Assembly (NCBI GenBank): GCA_022059125.1
Contig: JAEUWY010000002.1
Span: 1,302,001-1,366,000 of the forward strand
Direction: 5' to 3'
DNA length: 64,000 nucleotides
Source: Corynespora cassiicola
Lineage: Eukaryota > Ascomycota > Dothideomycetes > Pleosporales > Corynesporascaceae
Shown: piece after piece, positions 32,312 through 44,817 of the stretch
Position numbering within the stretch: position 1 is the stretch's first letter
Layout of the letters: each line of letters opens with the position of its first letter
Program-made: the position numbers and the translations under genes
Notes under the pieces: model-generated
What the model was told of the DNA's origin: nothing
Databases searched by the model: none
Seen by the model: the letters and a program-made list of their open reading frames with translations, nothing else

Positions 32312-34133
32312 CTAATCAATTCTAGGCTTGAGTGACATAACCAGATCCTTTCGAGGAAAGTTATACGAACGCCAACTTGAATTGACAACCTTTGTGTTCT
32401 TTCCTTTCAACTCGACCTCAAAGTTCATTAGAATGTGAGCCATAGTCAGCTTGATGATGACTGATGCAAAGAATCTCGCAGGACTAAGTTACTCTTAATA
32501 TGTCTGCCATAATCCATGCGGCTCAGCGGAAAGACTCACCAGGCTTGTCGACGGTTCCCCCATACTCCCCATTTGTACGAGACGTCTGTGAGCTTTGAAG
32601 TCCCTTCAGGTTGTATATCTGTTCGTGCAAAACGAAAGCCGTCGAAACGATCTGGCGAGGGATAGTGCCTAGGGTCACTCAGCAGGTTCTTGAGGGGCAT
32701 GCAGATCCAGTCTCCAGTTTTTATATGTACATCGCCCGACAAATGAAATGGCTTCAAAGCGACACGACGGGATGTCATGTAGTCCATTGGCTGCATTCGC
32801 ATAGACTCTTTGATAAAGCTGTCGAGCAACGGCAGTCCATTTGATGTCTCGATGAACTTGGTCCATTCTTCTGATTGCAGCTCTTCACGGAGTGGTTTTA
32901 TGTATTCGGGGTGATTGTAGAGGGCGAAAAGAGCGAATGTAGTGCTGATGGATAGACCATGGATGGATCCAAACCAAAGTGCTATGACCTCATGAGTCAA
33001 ACGGCCAGAAGACCAATTTTGCTCTTTTGGAGCGGTCTCAATGACCCATTGGACAATATCTTGAGGTCCTTCAGCTGATGAACTGCCATTATTTTTGCTG
33101 GATTGAGCTTCAAGTCGATGCTGAATGTTGTCTTGAAGTGTGTTGTACCATATCTCCTGAACCTTTGAGCTACTGCAGAATAGTTTGCCTAAGAATGGAG
33201 CAAGAAATTTGGGCATGATACGGATAGCTTCACTCGCTCGCATTACGTGCTCGATGTTTTCATAGGCTGCATTCATAAAAAGCTGGTTGGGGACTGACGC
33301 AATTAGTAAGAGATAGCGGTTTGTGATTATGCTACTATATACTCACGAATATCTTGCCCAAAGAAAGAGAACCCGGCTGCTGTGACTATAGTTCGCTTGA
33401 TCGCCTCAAAGGCGTTGAGTTCTCTTACGCCTACATAGAGGTCAGCGACGAAGTAAACTGGCTTAGGTAAAGATTTCAACAAACCGTCGCTTCTGAGCTT
33501 GGAGTGGTTCATGATTTGTGTTTCAATGACTGACCTCAACCCCGGTATCATCTTGGGCACATATGATGTCAATAGAACTCGAAGTGTCCTTACGAATCCG
33601 ATACCATCTTGGCCTCGTCGATTTACCCACTCAAAACCATGCATAGTATATTGCGGCTGAAACATCTGCTTCGAAGCTGCAAATAGAGAAAGAACGTCCG
33701 GGCTAGCTGTATCAATTTCGTTGGCATGCTGAGGGCTCGATACAAAGGTGACCTTGTGGTCAGGGGCGGTGATCGTAAATGGATAACCTTTTGCCTGTTG
33801 TTTGGGACATGTCAGCATTCTGCATCATAACCTTCAATACGTTTTGGCTGCGGCTAAGTGCTATCTTACCTTTGCATATGCAGCTTCGATCTTTTTTGGC
33901 CCGATGAAAAGATATAAGTATGCATTGATTCTCCCTCGGAGATAGACTGCAGTAAGCAGAACTACCACGAAGATACTTATCTACTGATAGATTAGTTTTG
34001 CAAAAAGCCCATACTATCCGAAAATAATTACGGTGTCGATTTCCGCCCAGAGTGCAGAAATAAGGATGTCAAGTAAGATGAATGCGCTTGTGCGTGTAAC
34101 CTCTGCCCAGACCATGGATTGGGAGATCTCCAT
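32312..34133 (-). CDS. Cytochrome P450 monooxygenase
   Basis: Five exons, complement(34032-34133, 33870-33980, 33347-33794, 32540-33293, 32312-32483), give 528 residues. Two hydrophobic segments lie within residues 12-52, matching the ER anchor of fungal P450s. The ExxR motif (ESMR) of helix K, a PDRFDGFRF segment and the heme-binding WGNRRQACPARFFA are present; Ala replaces the usual Gly of CPGR. The heme-ligating Cys codon is split by the 56-nt last intron. The helix I region lacks a clean AGxDTT. Substrate is unknown. It lies 3.4 kb from a divergently oriented PDR transporter, so a shared role in detoxification or metabolite export is possible but unproven. The first intron uses a weaker GTAATT donor and that join is less certain. 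Confidence 0.85.
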
Positions 34134-37100
34134 AGTGAAAACTAGGCAACCATACACTCTAGTATGATGTGATATGATCTCAATGGACAGAGTGGTTGGA
34201 GCAACGAAGCTTCCCCTGACATGCGGACGATGGACTCTACGTGTTTTCGAGAACAGTGTCACGGCATATATTGTCTGAACCCAACCTTGCGCTCGGCATT
34301 CTGGCCCTGTGCTTCATATGATACGCATACTAAGCATTGACACGCATCTAATAGGACAAGAATGATTCGGGGTGATGATGATTGGTAGATGAAGCTGTGC
34401 CCCTGTGATAGCAATCATCCTAAGCGATTTTATGAAACCCCTGCATGCACCTGGGAAGCCGAGAGGTCAGGAAGGAGCGTAATGTAATTTTTAAGGTATC
34501 TCATTCGTTAATAGGTAATCTTTAGTGCATTGTTTAAACTTACTCCCGCGTATATAGGGTACATTGGTGGAGATAGTCGTCATGAACCCCGTATTTGCAT
34601 TTAATATACGCGGTGGCGACAAAACAACTTGCGGCAACAAAGCACTCTTGCGGCCACAGCTTCACTATGTTATCACCTGCTCATTGCAGCCAAGTCGCCT
34701 TATTCTTCCTATTCGTCATCTCCTCACTATCGAACTCCTCATTCTGTTGTTCAAGTTAAACATTGGAAATATCGTGGCAATGGAAAATGATGATCCCACT
34801 GCGAGTCGATCTCGAAAAAAGATCAACGTCAGCACCACTGCCTGGCCATGTCTTCAAAAATATCTTTGATCCTGATAAATATCGCACTTTTAAACGGAGA
34901 TTAGCCCTTTTTTGTTCTTTTTCGCGCTGTTTAATGAGTGGAAATGTTGGAATGCGTGGCTGCGGCGAGTCAGTTCCAAGTCACGCGCCACTGCAAAACT
35001 GCGGGATGGGCTGTTTATGCATCAGTAAGGGGCACTGCTTTACATGGGTAAGAAATAACGTCCAAAGTTTGTAGAGAAGCACTATAAACAACAAACATTC
35101 TTTTGAAAACAGACGTTTCAAAGTGTGCCACTCTAATCCGCTATTTCTGTATTTTATATGTTTTTAGACGGTAACAGCGTGCATGCACTGGTCTAGGGAG
35201 CCATTAGCGTTGCGACCGCTATGTACATACTTTTATTAGGCCGCCCATAGTTCCATGGCATCACCCTGCTGTAGCGCAAGGATTGAGAGATGTGTCACTC
35301 GCGCAGAACTGTGCCGCAAAAGAAAGACTCCCAAACAAAACCTCTCAATATTGGCGGATTTTTACGGCTAATCGGCCCCAACTTTTGATGTGGATGCTCT
35401 TCCTTAGCCTTACTGGATATTTACATATTATGTTTGCCTTGAATTAACACAATAGTTTCAGGTATTGATATCGTGGCATAGAGACATCTAAATCTCTTTA
35501 TCGGCTTAAACTTGCACTAGTCATCAGGCGAAATAACGCCAATAAATCTTTTGCCGTCATCAATAAAATTCGAATCATAAATGAATATCAGTGAAAAAGG
35601 GGAAGGTAAGGGTTACATCCAGACCTAGGGCTCTATGCTAAAGCAAGGCGCAGCCAACATTGACAGAGAAACTACAATAGGTATAAAACAACCCAAGGAA
35701 ATGGCGATTTTTACCTACGAGATTTACGTATAAGGAAACAGTGGCTCTCTAACACCGCGTTCTTCTCAATGCAAGAGGAAGATTTTGAGCATACGGGGCC
35801 AAGCTACGAATATTGCGAATCCTTCCCGTCTCCATCCGACGTACCCTGGTGCTTATGCCAATATAGGAAGCTTATCATGGGCCGCTGTCTCAGCTCAGTT
35901 ATTCTTGTGATCAGGCCTCTTTGGAGTTGTTCTTGAAGATGGCAGCATAGTCACAATAGGCGCTTTTAACCTAATTGATACCTAGTTAGTGCCCCGCGAG
36001 AGCTTCATCAAATTTAGAGTAGCCGCTCCCATCGCCATGATTGCTTTTCCGCGAAATTCCGTCTTAGGTGGGAGCAATATCTACAGGGGTATGTATTGAT
36101 CTGCGTAACTTGAAAAACTTCTATCTTCCTTCCCGGGATCGAATATTTGTATCCCAAAATGTTGCCTAGTTTTGGCCAAACGAGTGCTATGGGGAAAACT
36201 AGGCGAGGTCCTGCTTCCTACACAAAAGTTGAAGAAGGCAGCGATGAGGCAAACTCTTTAGCGCCTATACCCCTCTTCACAACAGGTATCTAGACGCGTG
36301 TTGCCCCCAATTTCGGGTTTTCGAAGATAAGCACTAGAAATATTGCGAAATTTGCCAAAATCGAAGCAGGAATAACGCATGGTGCAAGTCACACGGAGTT
36401 CAAGGGTAAATTTTCAACATTTTGCCAGCCCTGAGCATACTTGGGTGCATGACAGTCACATTTGCCTTTGGTCTATCTTTCATGAATCTTGTTTTGGAAG
36501 CTTTCAACAGTAGAACAGAAAATCCTAAATTGGCACCCAGTCCGGTTTACTCTTTGGCCTTCCAAAGCTCCTCCAAATTGTTACTTTCCGAGTCAGCGCT
36601 TAATAATGGCAACAGTCTAGGCTTATCTCCCGAAATGACCCCCTGGGTCCTGTGTCACTTTCTAGGTTGCAGGACCGCCCATCCGATAATGACCTGGCGA
36701 TAAGCACGAGCCTGGCAATGATCAAAGACGCCAATGCCCTGGCCTAGAACAGGAGCGTTCTGCCTGTACATGGATATTCGCTGTATTAATCTCCTGGTTA
36801 AGACCTCTCTGGTACATAGAGTCAAGTAAATGAAAACTTGAAGGCTACTAGCCTTGATCATAATCTGTGTGATTTGCGCGAAAAAGGTGTGCCAGGAAGG
36901 TCCGGAATCAACCAGTGAACTTTGGCGAAGGCGCAGCATGGCGGATCTATCATTAAAATGGACTTATTAATCTATGGATTTCAGCTAGAAATAGACAGGC
37001 TTACGCCGATCCGTGTCAGCATAGCCTCTTCACTCGCGACCCCGGAGCGACCCGCATATTCCACGCTTGCTCTGTCCATAAGCAAGTCTCTTCGGTCACC

Positions 37101-37512
37101 GACATAATTGCGTCTCATTTCAATAATGGGCCCTACTGCTCGACCCGCAGATGTCGTGCTACAGCTTATACATATTCAAAAAATGTCGATCTGCGCTGGT
37201 TCGGCAATGAACCGAGCCTGGCTAGGCGTTGACAGGCAGCGGTGCAGGAGCGGCAAAACGGGTTCCTTCCTAGGATGACTAGGTTCCAACTTGCAGCTGA
37301 GCAAACTCCATGCAGAGTAAGCAATGCCCTACACTTCGCCCCCAAATGGTGAGCTCGTTTCTTAAGCTATCAAAGCGCGTGCGCTCGCTGCCACACTGTT
37401 ATTCTTTTCGTGATATTTGCAAAATTTTGTTTTTTCATGTCTTCTGAAGACGACGGGGAGGTGGCATCGCGGCCCGGAATTTTGGAGTTTGCTCCGCCAA
37501 CACTTCATAAAC
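34134..37512. other. 3.4-kb gene-free stretch between the P450 and the ABC transporter
   Basis: No open frame of convincing length or content was found on either strand. Short fragments such as 34770-35000 (plus) and 36655-36939 (minus) look like remnants of coding sequence interrupted by stops, but I cannot assign a family. AT-rich parts (34400-34560, 35400-35650) fit a RIP-eroded repeat or dead gene. No terminal repeats were seen. Confidence 0.45.
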
Positions 37513-40500
37513 ATGACAGAACGCGAGATATGCACACCTGCAGGCGTTGCCTTTCGTGACCTTGATGTATTCGGTCATGTTTCTCAAACTCATTATCAAA
37601 AGACTTTTGGGAACTATCCGCTCAGCTATCTCGAGAGGCTGTGGACATGGAAGCGCCGGAAACAAATTCGAATTTTGCGAAACTTGGGCGGTGTAATAAA
37701 GAGTGGCGAGATGGTTTTGGTGCTTGGACGGCCTGGTAGTGGATGCACGACGCTGCTGAAAACACTAAGCGGTCAGACAGATGGTTTGATTATTGGGAAG
37801 AGAGCTATCATCAATTACCACGGTGGGACGAATCACTCGGTTGTTTTTATACGCAAAGCTGATTCTTTTTCTTGAGGTATCGAACCCACACATATGCACA
37901 ATGAGTTTCGCGGCCAGTGTATATATGAAGCAGAGATTGACGTGCATTTCCCCCTTCTCAACGTTCAAGAGACGCTGGAATTTGCCACTGAATGTCGAGC
38001 TCCAGCCAATATTCTGGAAATAGAACAGTTCACGAGGAAAGAATACACTGACATCCAGGTAAAGGCAGCGGCGGAGTGCCTTGGTCTTTCGAAAGTACTA
38101 GACACCCAAGTCGGAAATGACTTCATCCCAGGTATAAGCGGAGGAGAGCGTAAACGCACAAGTATAGCAGAGATTTTGGTTGGACACAGCTTATTTCAGT
38201 GCTGGGACAATCCTACTCGTGGCCTGGATAGTGCAAACGCACTTCAATTCATCGAAGCGCTCCATGAAAGAACTAAGGCAGATGGCTCAGCAGCGCTCGT
38301 GAGCTTATACCAGACTTCTGAGGACATTTTCCTCATGTTTGACAAAGTTTTGGTTCTCCACGAAGGACGTGAGATCTTCTTTGGAGCCACTGCGGAGGCA
38401 AAGCCTTATTTTATGAACCTCGGTTTTCAATGCTCCGCCCGCACCCCTACACCCGAGTTCCTGACTTCTGTCACGGATCCTCGAGCTATTATACAGCAAC
38501 ATGACGATGATAACAAACTTCCACGCACTGCCGATGAGCTTGAAAGGGCATGGAACCAATCGTATGGACGAAAGGGAATGATAGAGGACATTGAAGCGTA
38601 TGAGGCCAAGTATCCTCTCAGCAAAGCGAGTTTACAAAAGATGAGGAGTGTACAGAGGGGACAGAAAACTTACTCGTCTCCATTCCCTTCGCCATACATG
38701 GCATCGATGAGCATGCAGGTTAAGCTGTGTCTTGCTAGATGTTTACGCAGACAACGACAAGATATGGCGGCCACACTCTCCGCTATCGTTGGCAATGCTA
38801 TCATCTCCATCATCTTAGGAAGCATGTTTTACCGCCTCAGTCCGGAAACTTCCAGCTTTTTCAGCCGCGGTGCTCTGATATTCTTCATGGTACTTCTCAA
38901 CTCTACACGCGGATCCACGGAAGGTATCGCACTCTGGGACCAGCGATCCATTGTTGAAAAGCACTTTCGCTACGCATCGCATCGCCCAGTAGCTGAAGCA
39001 ATTGCGTCAATAATTGGTGACCTACCGACTAAAGTCGTATTGGTACTAATCTTCAATTTCCCCGTTTACTTCCTCGCCAATCTTCGACGCACTGCTGGGG
39101 CATTCTTCACTTTTTGCATCTTCGCCTTTGCCATTCTCTTGACTGGATCCATGACCTACCGTAGCTTCGGTGCGCTCTCCAGGACACTTTCAGAATCCAT
39201 CGCCCCGGGCGCCATGTACGGGATCTTGTTGATCATCACGACTGGATTTATGATTCCATTACCATACATGCCTTGGTGGATTCGATGGTTCTCGTATATC
39301 AACCCAACTTTCTACGGCTTCGAAAGTTTGATGATCAACGAATTTGCCGGCCGCCAGTTTTTCTGCTCTTACTTTATCCCGAGTGGTATCGGATATGAGG
39401 ACATCAATCCCGTACACCGCATGTGTACAGTTGTCGGAGCAACTCAAAACTCATCGATTGTGAGTGGAGATGCGTACATCGCTGAAAGTTTTGGGCATTA
39501 CGCTAGCCACAAATGGCGAAATCTTGGCATAATATTTGCCCTCATGGCATTTTGGTGTGGTGTATATCTTACAGCGACACAACTCATCGTTCTACAAAAG
39601 TCTCGCGGGGAGATTCTTCTTTTCCGCCGAAGCAAACTCCCCCAGCATCTTCTTTCCGACACGGAGAGCTTGGACCAGACTGCCATAATACATGAGAAAA
39701 GCAAAGTCACGACAGCACCAAATGCCGTAAAAGATGCAATCCAAGAGCTACGAACCGCAACATTTCTCTGGGATGGTCTTAACTATGACGTAAAGATCAA
39801 CAAAAACACAACCAAAAGGGTTCTAGATGACGTTGAAGGATTCGTCCGACCTGGAACCCTAACCATGCTTATGGTAAGTCAGAATGGTTTATGAAATCTC
39901 ACATGGGACTGATTAGTTTTTTAGGGTCCTTCTGGTGCCGGTAAAACATCACTCCTCAATGCGCTCTCCGACCGTACCATAACAGGCACTATGATCGGCG
40001 ATAAGCAAGTCGACATGCAGTTCAGGAATGCAGCCTTCGCACGGAAAATTGGCTATGTTCAACAACAAGATCTGCATGTACCCACCTCCACCGTACGGGA
40101 GGCTCTGCAATTTAGCGCGCTACTCCGTCAATCAAACAACTACTCAAAACAAGAAAAGCTAGACTATGCTGAGAAAATATTAGACCTGCTTGACATGCAG
40201 TACTTTGCTGACGCGATTATTGGGGTTCCTGGAGAAGGACTGAACGTGGAGCAGCGAAAGCGGGTAACTATTGGCGTTGAGCTGGCGGCAAGGCCAGAAT
40301 TGCTTCTCTTTCTTGATGAACCCACTTCAGGCCTTGACAGCGATACTGCCCGATCTATCTGCAATTTACTTCGCAAGTTGGCTGAACACGGCCATACCAT
40401 CCTTTGTACAATTCACCAACCGTCTGCTCTACTGATGGGCATGTTCGATAGGCTCATCTTTCTGGATGAAGGAAAGCTACTCTACTTCGGTCATCTAGGA

Positions 40501-41826
40501 GAAAACATGAAGACTATGACAAACTATTTCGAACGAAATGGAGCTCGCAAATGCAGCGAATCTGAGAATCCTGCAGAATGGCTCATGAACATCACAAAAC
40601 AACGCGCATACATACCAACATGCAAAACCAATGATATTCGCAATCGTAAATCATACCGCACCGACTGGGTAGAAACTTGGCGCCTTTCGGAGGAGCGCAT
40701 GGTCATGAAGAACGAGATGATGCGCTTAAAAGTAAGTTTCCAACATGCAGCGGTCAACATGGGAGCCATTCCGTCCGCAAGCAAATACGCCTCTCCGTTC
40801 ACAACTCAGCTCTACCTTGCCACAAAGCGTGCGATTCAAAGCGATCTCCGGACTCCCTCCTACCTTTGGTCAAAGGCCCTATCCGCCTTCGGCATGAGCT
40901 TCGTAAATGGCCTCGCCTTCTACCACTCCGCAAACACATACACGATCCAAGAGATCCAAAACCAAGTCTTCAGCGTCTTCGTTCTGCTCACCGTCTTCTC
41001 CACACTCACGCAGCTCATAATGGCAAACTTCATCGCCCACCGTACACTCTACGAAACGCGCGAACGCCCGTCCCGCACTTTCTCTTGGCCCGTACTACTC
41101 CTCTCCCGCGTCATCGCTGAGCTCTATTTCCAAACCTTCCTCGCCACCGCCGTCTTTCTGACATGGTATTTTCTGACCGGCCTCTTCAAGCACGCGGGCG
41201 CATCATCTTCTCACGGCGGGGGCCTCATATTCCTCCTCTTATGGTCGTTCTTGTGCTTCACCACAACATTTTCCATAGCCGTCGTGACCATCATGCCCAA
41301 TGCGGCGACGGGTGTCAACATTGCGACGCTGCTCTATATGATGTCGCTGCTATTTTGCGGTGTGCTGGTCGCGCCGTCGGCGTTGCCGGGGTTTTGGATC
41401 TTCATGTATCGCGTTACGCCGCTGTCTTATTTTGTGTCGCCGCTTGTTACGGCGGGGCTTAGGGGGGTGGATATCGAGTGCGCGGGGAATGAGTTTATTG
41501 AGATTGCTCCATTTCCGGCGAATACCACTTGTGGCGAGTATTTGGCGGAATTTTTAAAGAGTACGCCGGCAAGGTTGATCAATCCGATGGACCGGGAAGC
41601 GTGTAGGGTCTGTCCAGTCAAAGGGGCAGATAATGTATTGGTGCAATTGGAGTTTAGGGTTGGGCAGGTGTGGAGGGACTGGGGCATATCGGTTGTGTTC
41701 TCAGTGATTAATGTTGGGCTAGCGCTGCTTTTGTACTGGTTGGTAAGGGTGCCACGGGCGAAGAAGAATAACGATGATGCAAAGACTAGGGTAATGGGGA
41801 AGGAGGCATTATTGTCAGCTGAGTAG
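37513..41826 (+). CDS. PDR/CDR-type ABC-G transporter, 5' end uncertain
   Basis: Three exons, 37513-37822, 37877-39873 and 39925-41826, give at least 1,402 residues with 54- and 51-nt introns. The order NBD1-TM-NBD2-TM is that of pleiotropic drug resistance pumps. NBD1 has the fungal Walker [10 protein letters not shown], signature SGGERKR and the degenerate Walker [16 protein letters not shown]2 has [17 protein letters not shown] and [14 protein letters not shown]. Homology continues about 20-30 codons 5' of this ATG ([12 protein letters not shown]) in a frame with no ATG, while an ATG at 37437 is in another frame. The usual N-terminal region before NBD1 is therefore largely missing or in an unseen exon. 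Activity would be plasma-membrane efflux of hydrophobic compounds. Confidence 0.85.
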
Positions 41827-42274
41827 ATTATTGAGAAGCTCCGGCAATGTATAGCCTAATTAAGTAGCTGAAATACGCTCGAACATTCTTCATCACAAGT
41901 ATTTTTTCATCTACTCTGCATCAATATTTATAACCTGGTCGGCAGCAAAAGATTTTGTATCTGTATTCGTTCAATTAGCTATTCAGAGCATGCTAAGACA
42001 AATTTTAGCTTATTGAGAAAGGACAGAAGGGATATGATCGATCCTGAACTACACATGACTAGGCGAGCTGTTCAAAAACTGTTCACATAGATGATGAGGC
42101 AAGCAAGATATTTGAATAAGTCGTAATTCATTCATAACGATTAGATTACATTCATACTAGAAGTGGGCTACCTGGAAACATAACCCAATAAATCAGTGGC
42201 AAAACCTCCACGTATTAAGCCGGGGAATCTTCCATCCATCCTTACTTCTTTCTCTTCGTCAGTTACTCAAGTCT
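41827..42274. other. Convergent 3' region
   Basis: About 450 AT-rich bases between the ABC transporter and the repeat protein gene; no gene seen. Confidence 0.5.
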
Positions 42275-43540
42275 CTAGGTGCGGTTGCCACCAATAGTCT
42301 TGGAGCCGTCCAAGTTGCTGTCAACGCGGGGGTCAAGCTTGTTGAGCAAGTCGGACTTATGGGGTCCAGCGGTGTTGGGGGCAGGACCGTGGCCGGTACC
42401 GCCAATGGGACCGCCAGGGATCGTAGAGCCGTTATGGCCTGGTGCGGTGTGGGCTCCCGTGTTCGCAGTGACAGCTGGGCTGGCAGAGCTTCCGCCAGTC
42501 AAGCCACCAGAGCCGTGGGCAGTGCCGTGAGCATGAGTGCCGGTAGTGGTGTTGCCGGTGTGGCCCAGACGGTCAGCATCGACGCGGGGGTCGGCCTTGT
42601 TACCGAGGCGAGAGTCGTGGGGGCCAGTTGGGTCAGTGGCCCCAGTGTGACCAAGTCCACCAGTAGTTCCGGTAGGACCAGTGTGGTGTCCTGAAGAGAG
42701 TCCACCAGTCGTTCCCGTGGGACCAGTGTGGTGACCCGAAGTCAAACCACCAGTGTGTCCAGTAGTATTGCCGGAGTGGCCGAGGCGGTCAGAGTCGACA
42801 CGAGGATCAGCCTTGTTGCCAAGATGAGAGTTGTGAGGTCCAGTAGGGTCAGTGCCGTAGGTACCGGTGTGCGAAGAGCCAGTCAATCCACCTGTTGTAC
42901 CAGTGTGACCGACTCCAGTGTGGCCGGTATGCGTTCCAGTAGCAGGGTTTCCAGTCAAACCGCCAGTTGCGCCAGTTGCGTGAGCACCGGTCAAGTTTCC
43001 ACGGCCGGCACCACCAGTGGCCTGGGTGTTGCCGTAGCCGCCTACGTTATCAGAGTCAACGCGAGGATCGGCCTTGTTCATGAGCCTCGAGTTGTGGGGG
43101 CCAGTAGGGTCATTGCTGTAACCAGCGCCTCCAGTGGCCTGGGTGTTTCCGTAGCCACCAACCTGATCGGAATCAACACGGGGATCAGCCTTGTTGGTGA
43201 GCCTCGAATTGTGAGGGCCGGTAGGGTCATTGCTGTAGCCAGTTCCACCGGTGGACTTGGTGTTGCCGTAGCCGCCAACCTGGTCACTGTCGACACGAGG
43301 GTCGGCCTTGTTCATGAGATGAGAGTTGTGGGGGCCAGTTGGGTCTACGAAAGGTCAGATGTGTGATTCGAATAAGTAGGAGGGAGTTATCATACCTCCA
43401 TGAGTGCCTGTAGTGTGAGTACCAGTAGCACCAGTAGTGTGTGTAGCCGTGGTGCCAGTATGGGTGCCAGTGGTGTGAGTACCAGTGGTGGTGGTGTCGT
43501 TGGAGTTGTCCTTGTGGAGCATGCTCTTAATCTTCTCCAT
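42275..43540 (-). CDS. Gly/Thr/His-rich hydrophilin-like protein with DPRVDSD repeats
   Basis: Two exons, complement(43396-43540, 42275-43344), give 404 residues with a 51-nt intron. It starts MEKIKSMLHKDNSND, then Thr/His/Gly repeats, then six modules of the form GPHxSxLxNKxDPRVDSD. The first three are near-identical 39-residue tandem units; the others are separated by Gly/His/Thr-rich stretches. There is no signal peptide or membrane segment, and almost no large hydrophobic residue. Composition fits hydrophilins or LEA-like proteins that protect cells during drying or osmotic stress; that function is inference. Proteins with this DPRVDSD module are, as I recall, widespread in filamentous ascomycetes but not characterised. 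Confidence 0.8.
42994..43344 (-). repeat. Three tandem 117-bp coding units
   Basis: Each unit encodes 39 residues beginning DPTGPHNS and containing NKADPRVDSD; the units differ at only a few positions. Copy number could vary between strains. Confidence 0.85.
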
Positions 43541-44817
43541 TTTGGATGAGGTTGCGGTAGTGATGGTAGTTGATAGGAAGATATATAAGTAAAAGTAAAA
43601 GGTCGTGAATTGTTAGGTTGATATCAAAGTAGTAGTGGGTATCAAGGTGTGTGTCTGTGGCCTTTAATCGGGCTCGACGAGGTCCTTATATATCTCCAAA
43701 GGAGTCAAATCCATCCTCTACGTCATAATAGGTAGGCTCCACCAGCTGCTCCCTATGCTGGCAAACACCTGTGGTGAGACAGCCCCCTCATTCGCGGTCC
43801 CGTAGAGCTGGTCGGGAGTGGATGCCGAGATGCAAACAGCCTTTGCGTTGTCGTCATTGCAATTGACACAAACCCGATCTACCAGGCCCATTTCGGTATT
43901 CTCTCTGCACAGTCCCATTGTCTGGACTCTGCTGCAGATTGCGCAAGCCCTTGAAATTGCTTGGATATTCGGAAAGCCACGCCACACATCTCGTCTCTGA
44001 GGGGAGCTAGCGGGAATATCTTCCGACAGATGCGGCTAGTACCTGGCTAGATAGAGTTAGAGATGTGAGTTGTGAACCTGTTTGTGTTCATTGTGGCCGT
44101 GCTCGTGGCTTTACTGCGTCATAGCGGGGACTTGGTGGAGTAAGCGGAAATGGTGAAAGCTTAGCAGCGGGATGAGGCCCTGTTTCTGCATCTGCCTTGA
44201 GCACTTGCCCATGAGCTCGATCTGGCCTCGGGTAGCTCCAAGCCAAGTGTGGCGTAGGAAACAAGGAAAAGTTGGTTTTCAGAGCATCACCTGAGAACTT
44301 CTAGGTTCCGCGGCGTCGGAAAGGACGTAGCTGGCGCCTTGGAGCCGGGCGGGCCACGATCCGGTCACCATACGACTAGCAGTTGAGACTCTGGGGAAGA
44401 CATGACGCGTTGAGCCCACAGATTGTGCTTTTTGATCGCATTTCAGTGGGGAAGAGAGTCCCTGAGCTGCAAAGGGTCTCTGCGCTCGAGCGACCCTTCT
44501 TCGGTCAATTGGCATGAGCGAATGTATGTTTTACATCAGATGTGCGTGTGATGCAGGGGTGAATCGTGTCATCGCACAGAGAGGTGGATGATCTCAGAAC
44601 CCGGTGAACACGCAATCGCGATTCTGAGGTGGGAGGGATGGGGAATTTTGGCTTGGCAGGCCAAATCCCAGGCCACTGGGATGACGGACAATGACGTAAC
44701 TCGAAATGGCATAGCAAACCTCATTCCGAACTCCAACAATTGATCCTCCAACCCAACGCGCCATTTTGTCCGTACCTAGCCCTCTGACTCTCAAACTCGG
44801 GCCATCTAGCTGCGAAA
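43541..44817. other. Divergent promoter region, 1.28 kb
   Basis: Lies between the hydrophilin-like gene and the Rrt8-like gene, which point away from each other. A Cys-containing open frame at 43718-43987 (minus) has no recognisable content and overlaps the likely promoter, so it is not called. Confidence 0.45.
43685..43692 (-). promoter_or_regulatory. Candidate TATA box of the hydrophilin-like gene
   Basis: TATATAAG on the minus strand, about 145 bases upstream of the ATG. A CCCCT/AGGGG stress-response-like element is further upstream at 43784-43788. Both are sequence matches only. Confidence 0.35.

Noticed and set aside
37823..37876. Apparent stop codon and frame change in the ABC transporter near its first Walker A
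   Set aside because: A 54-nt intron with GTGGGA donor, GCTGATT branch and TTGAG acceptor removes it and restores the family sequence.
43718..43987. Minus-strand 89-codon frame with several Cys
   Set aside because: No signal peptide or known motif, and it lies in the promoter of the hydrophilin-like gene.
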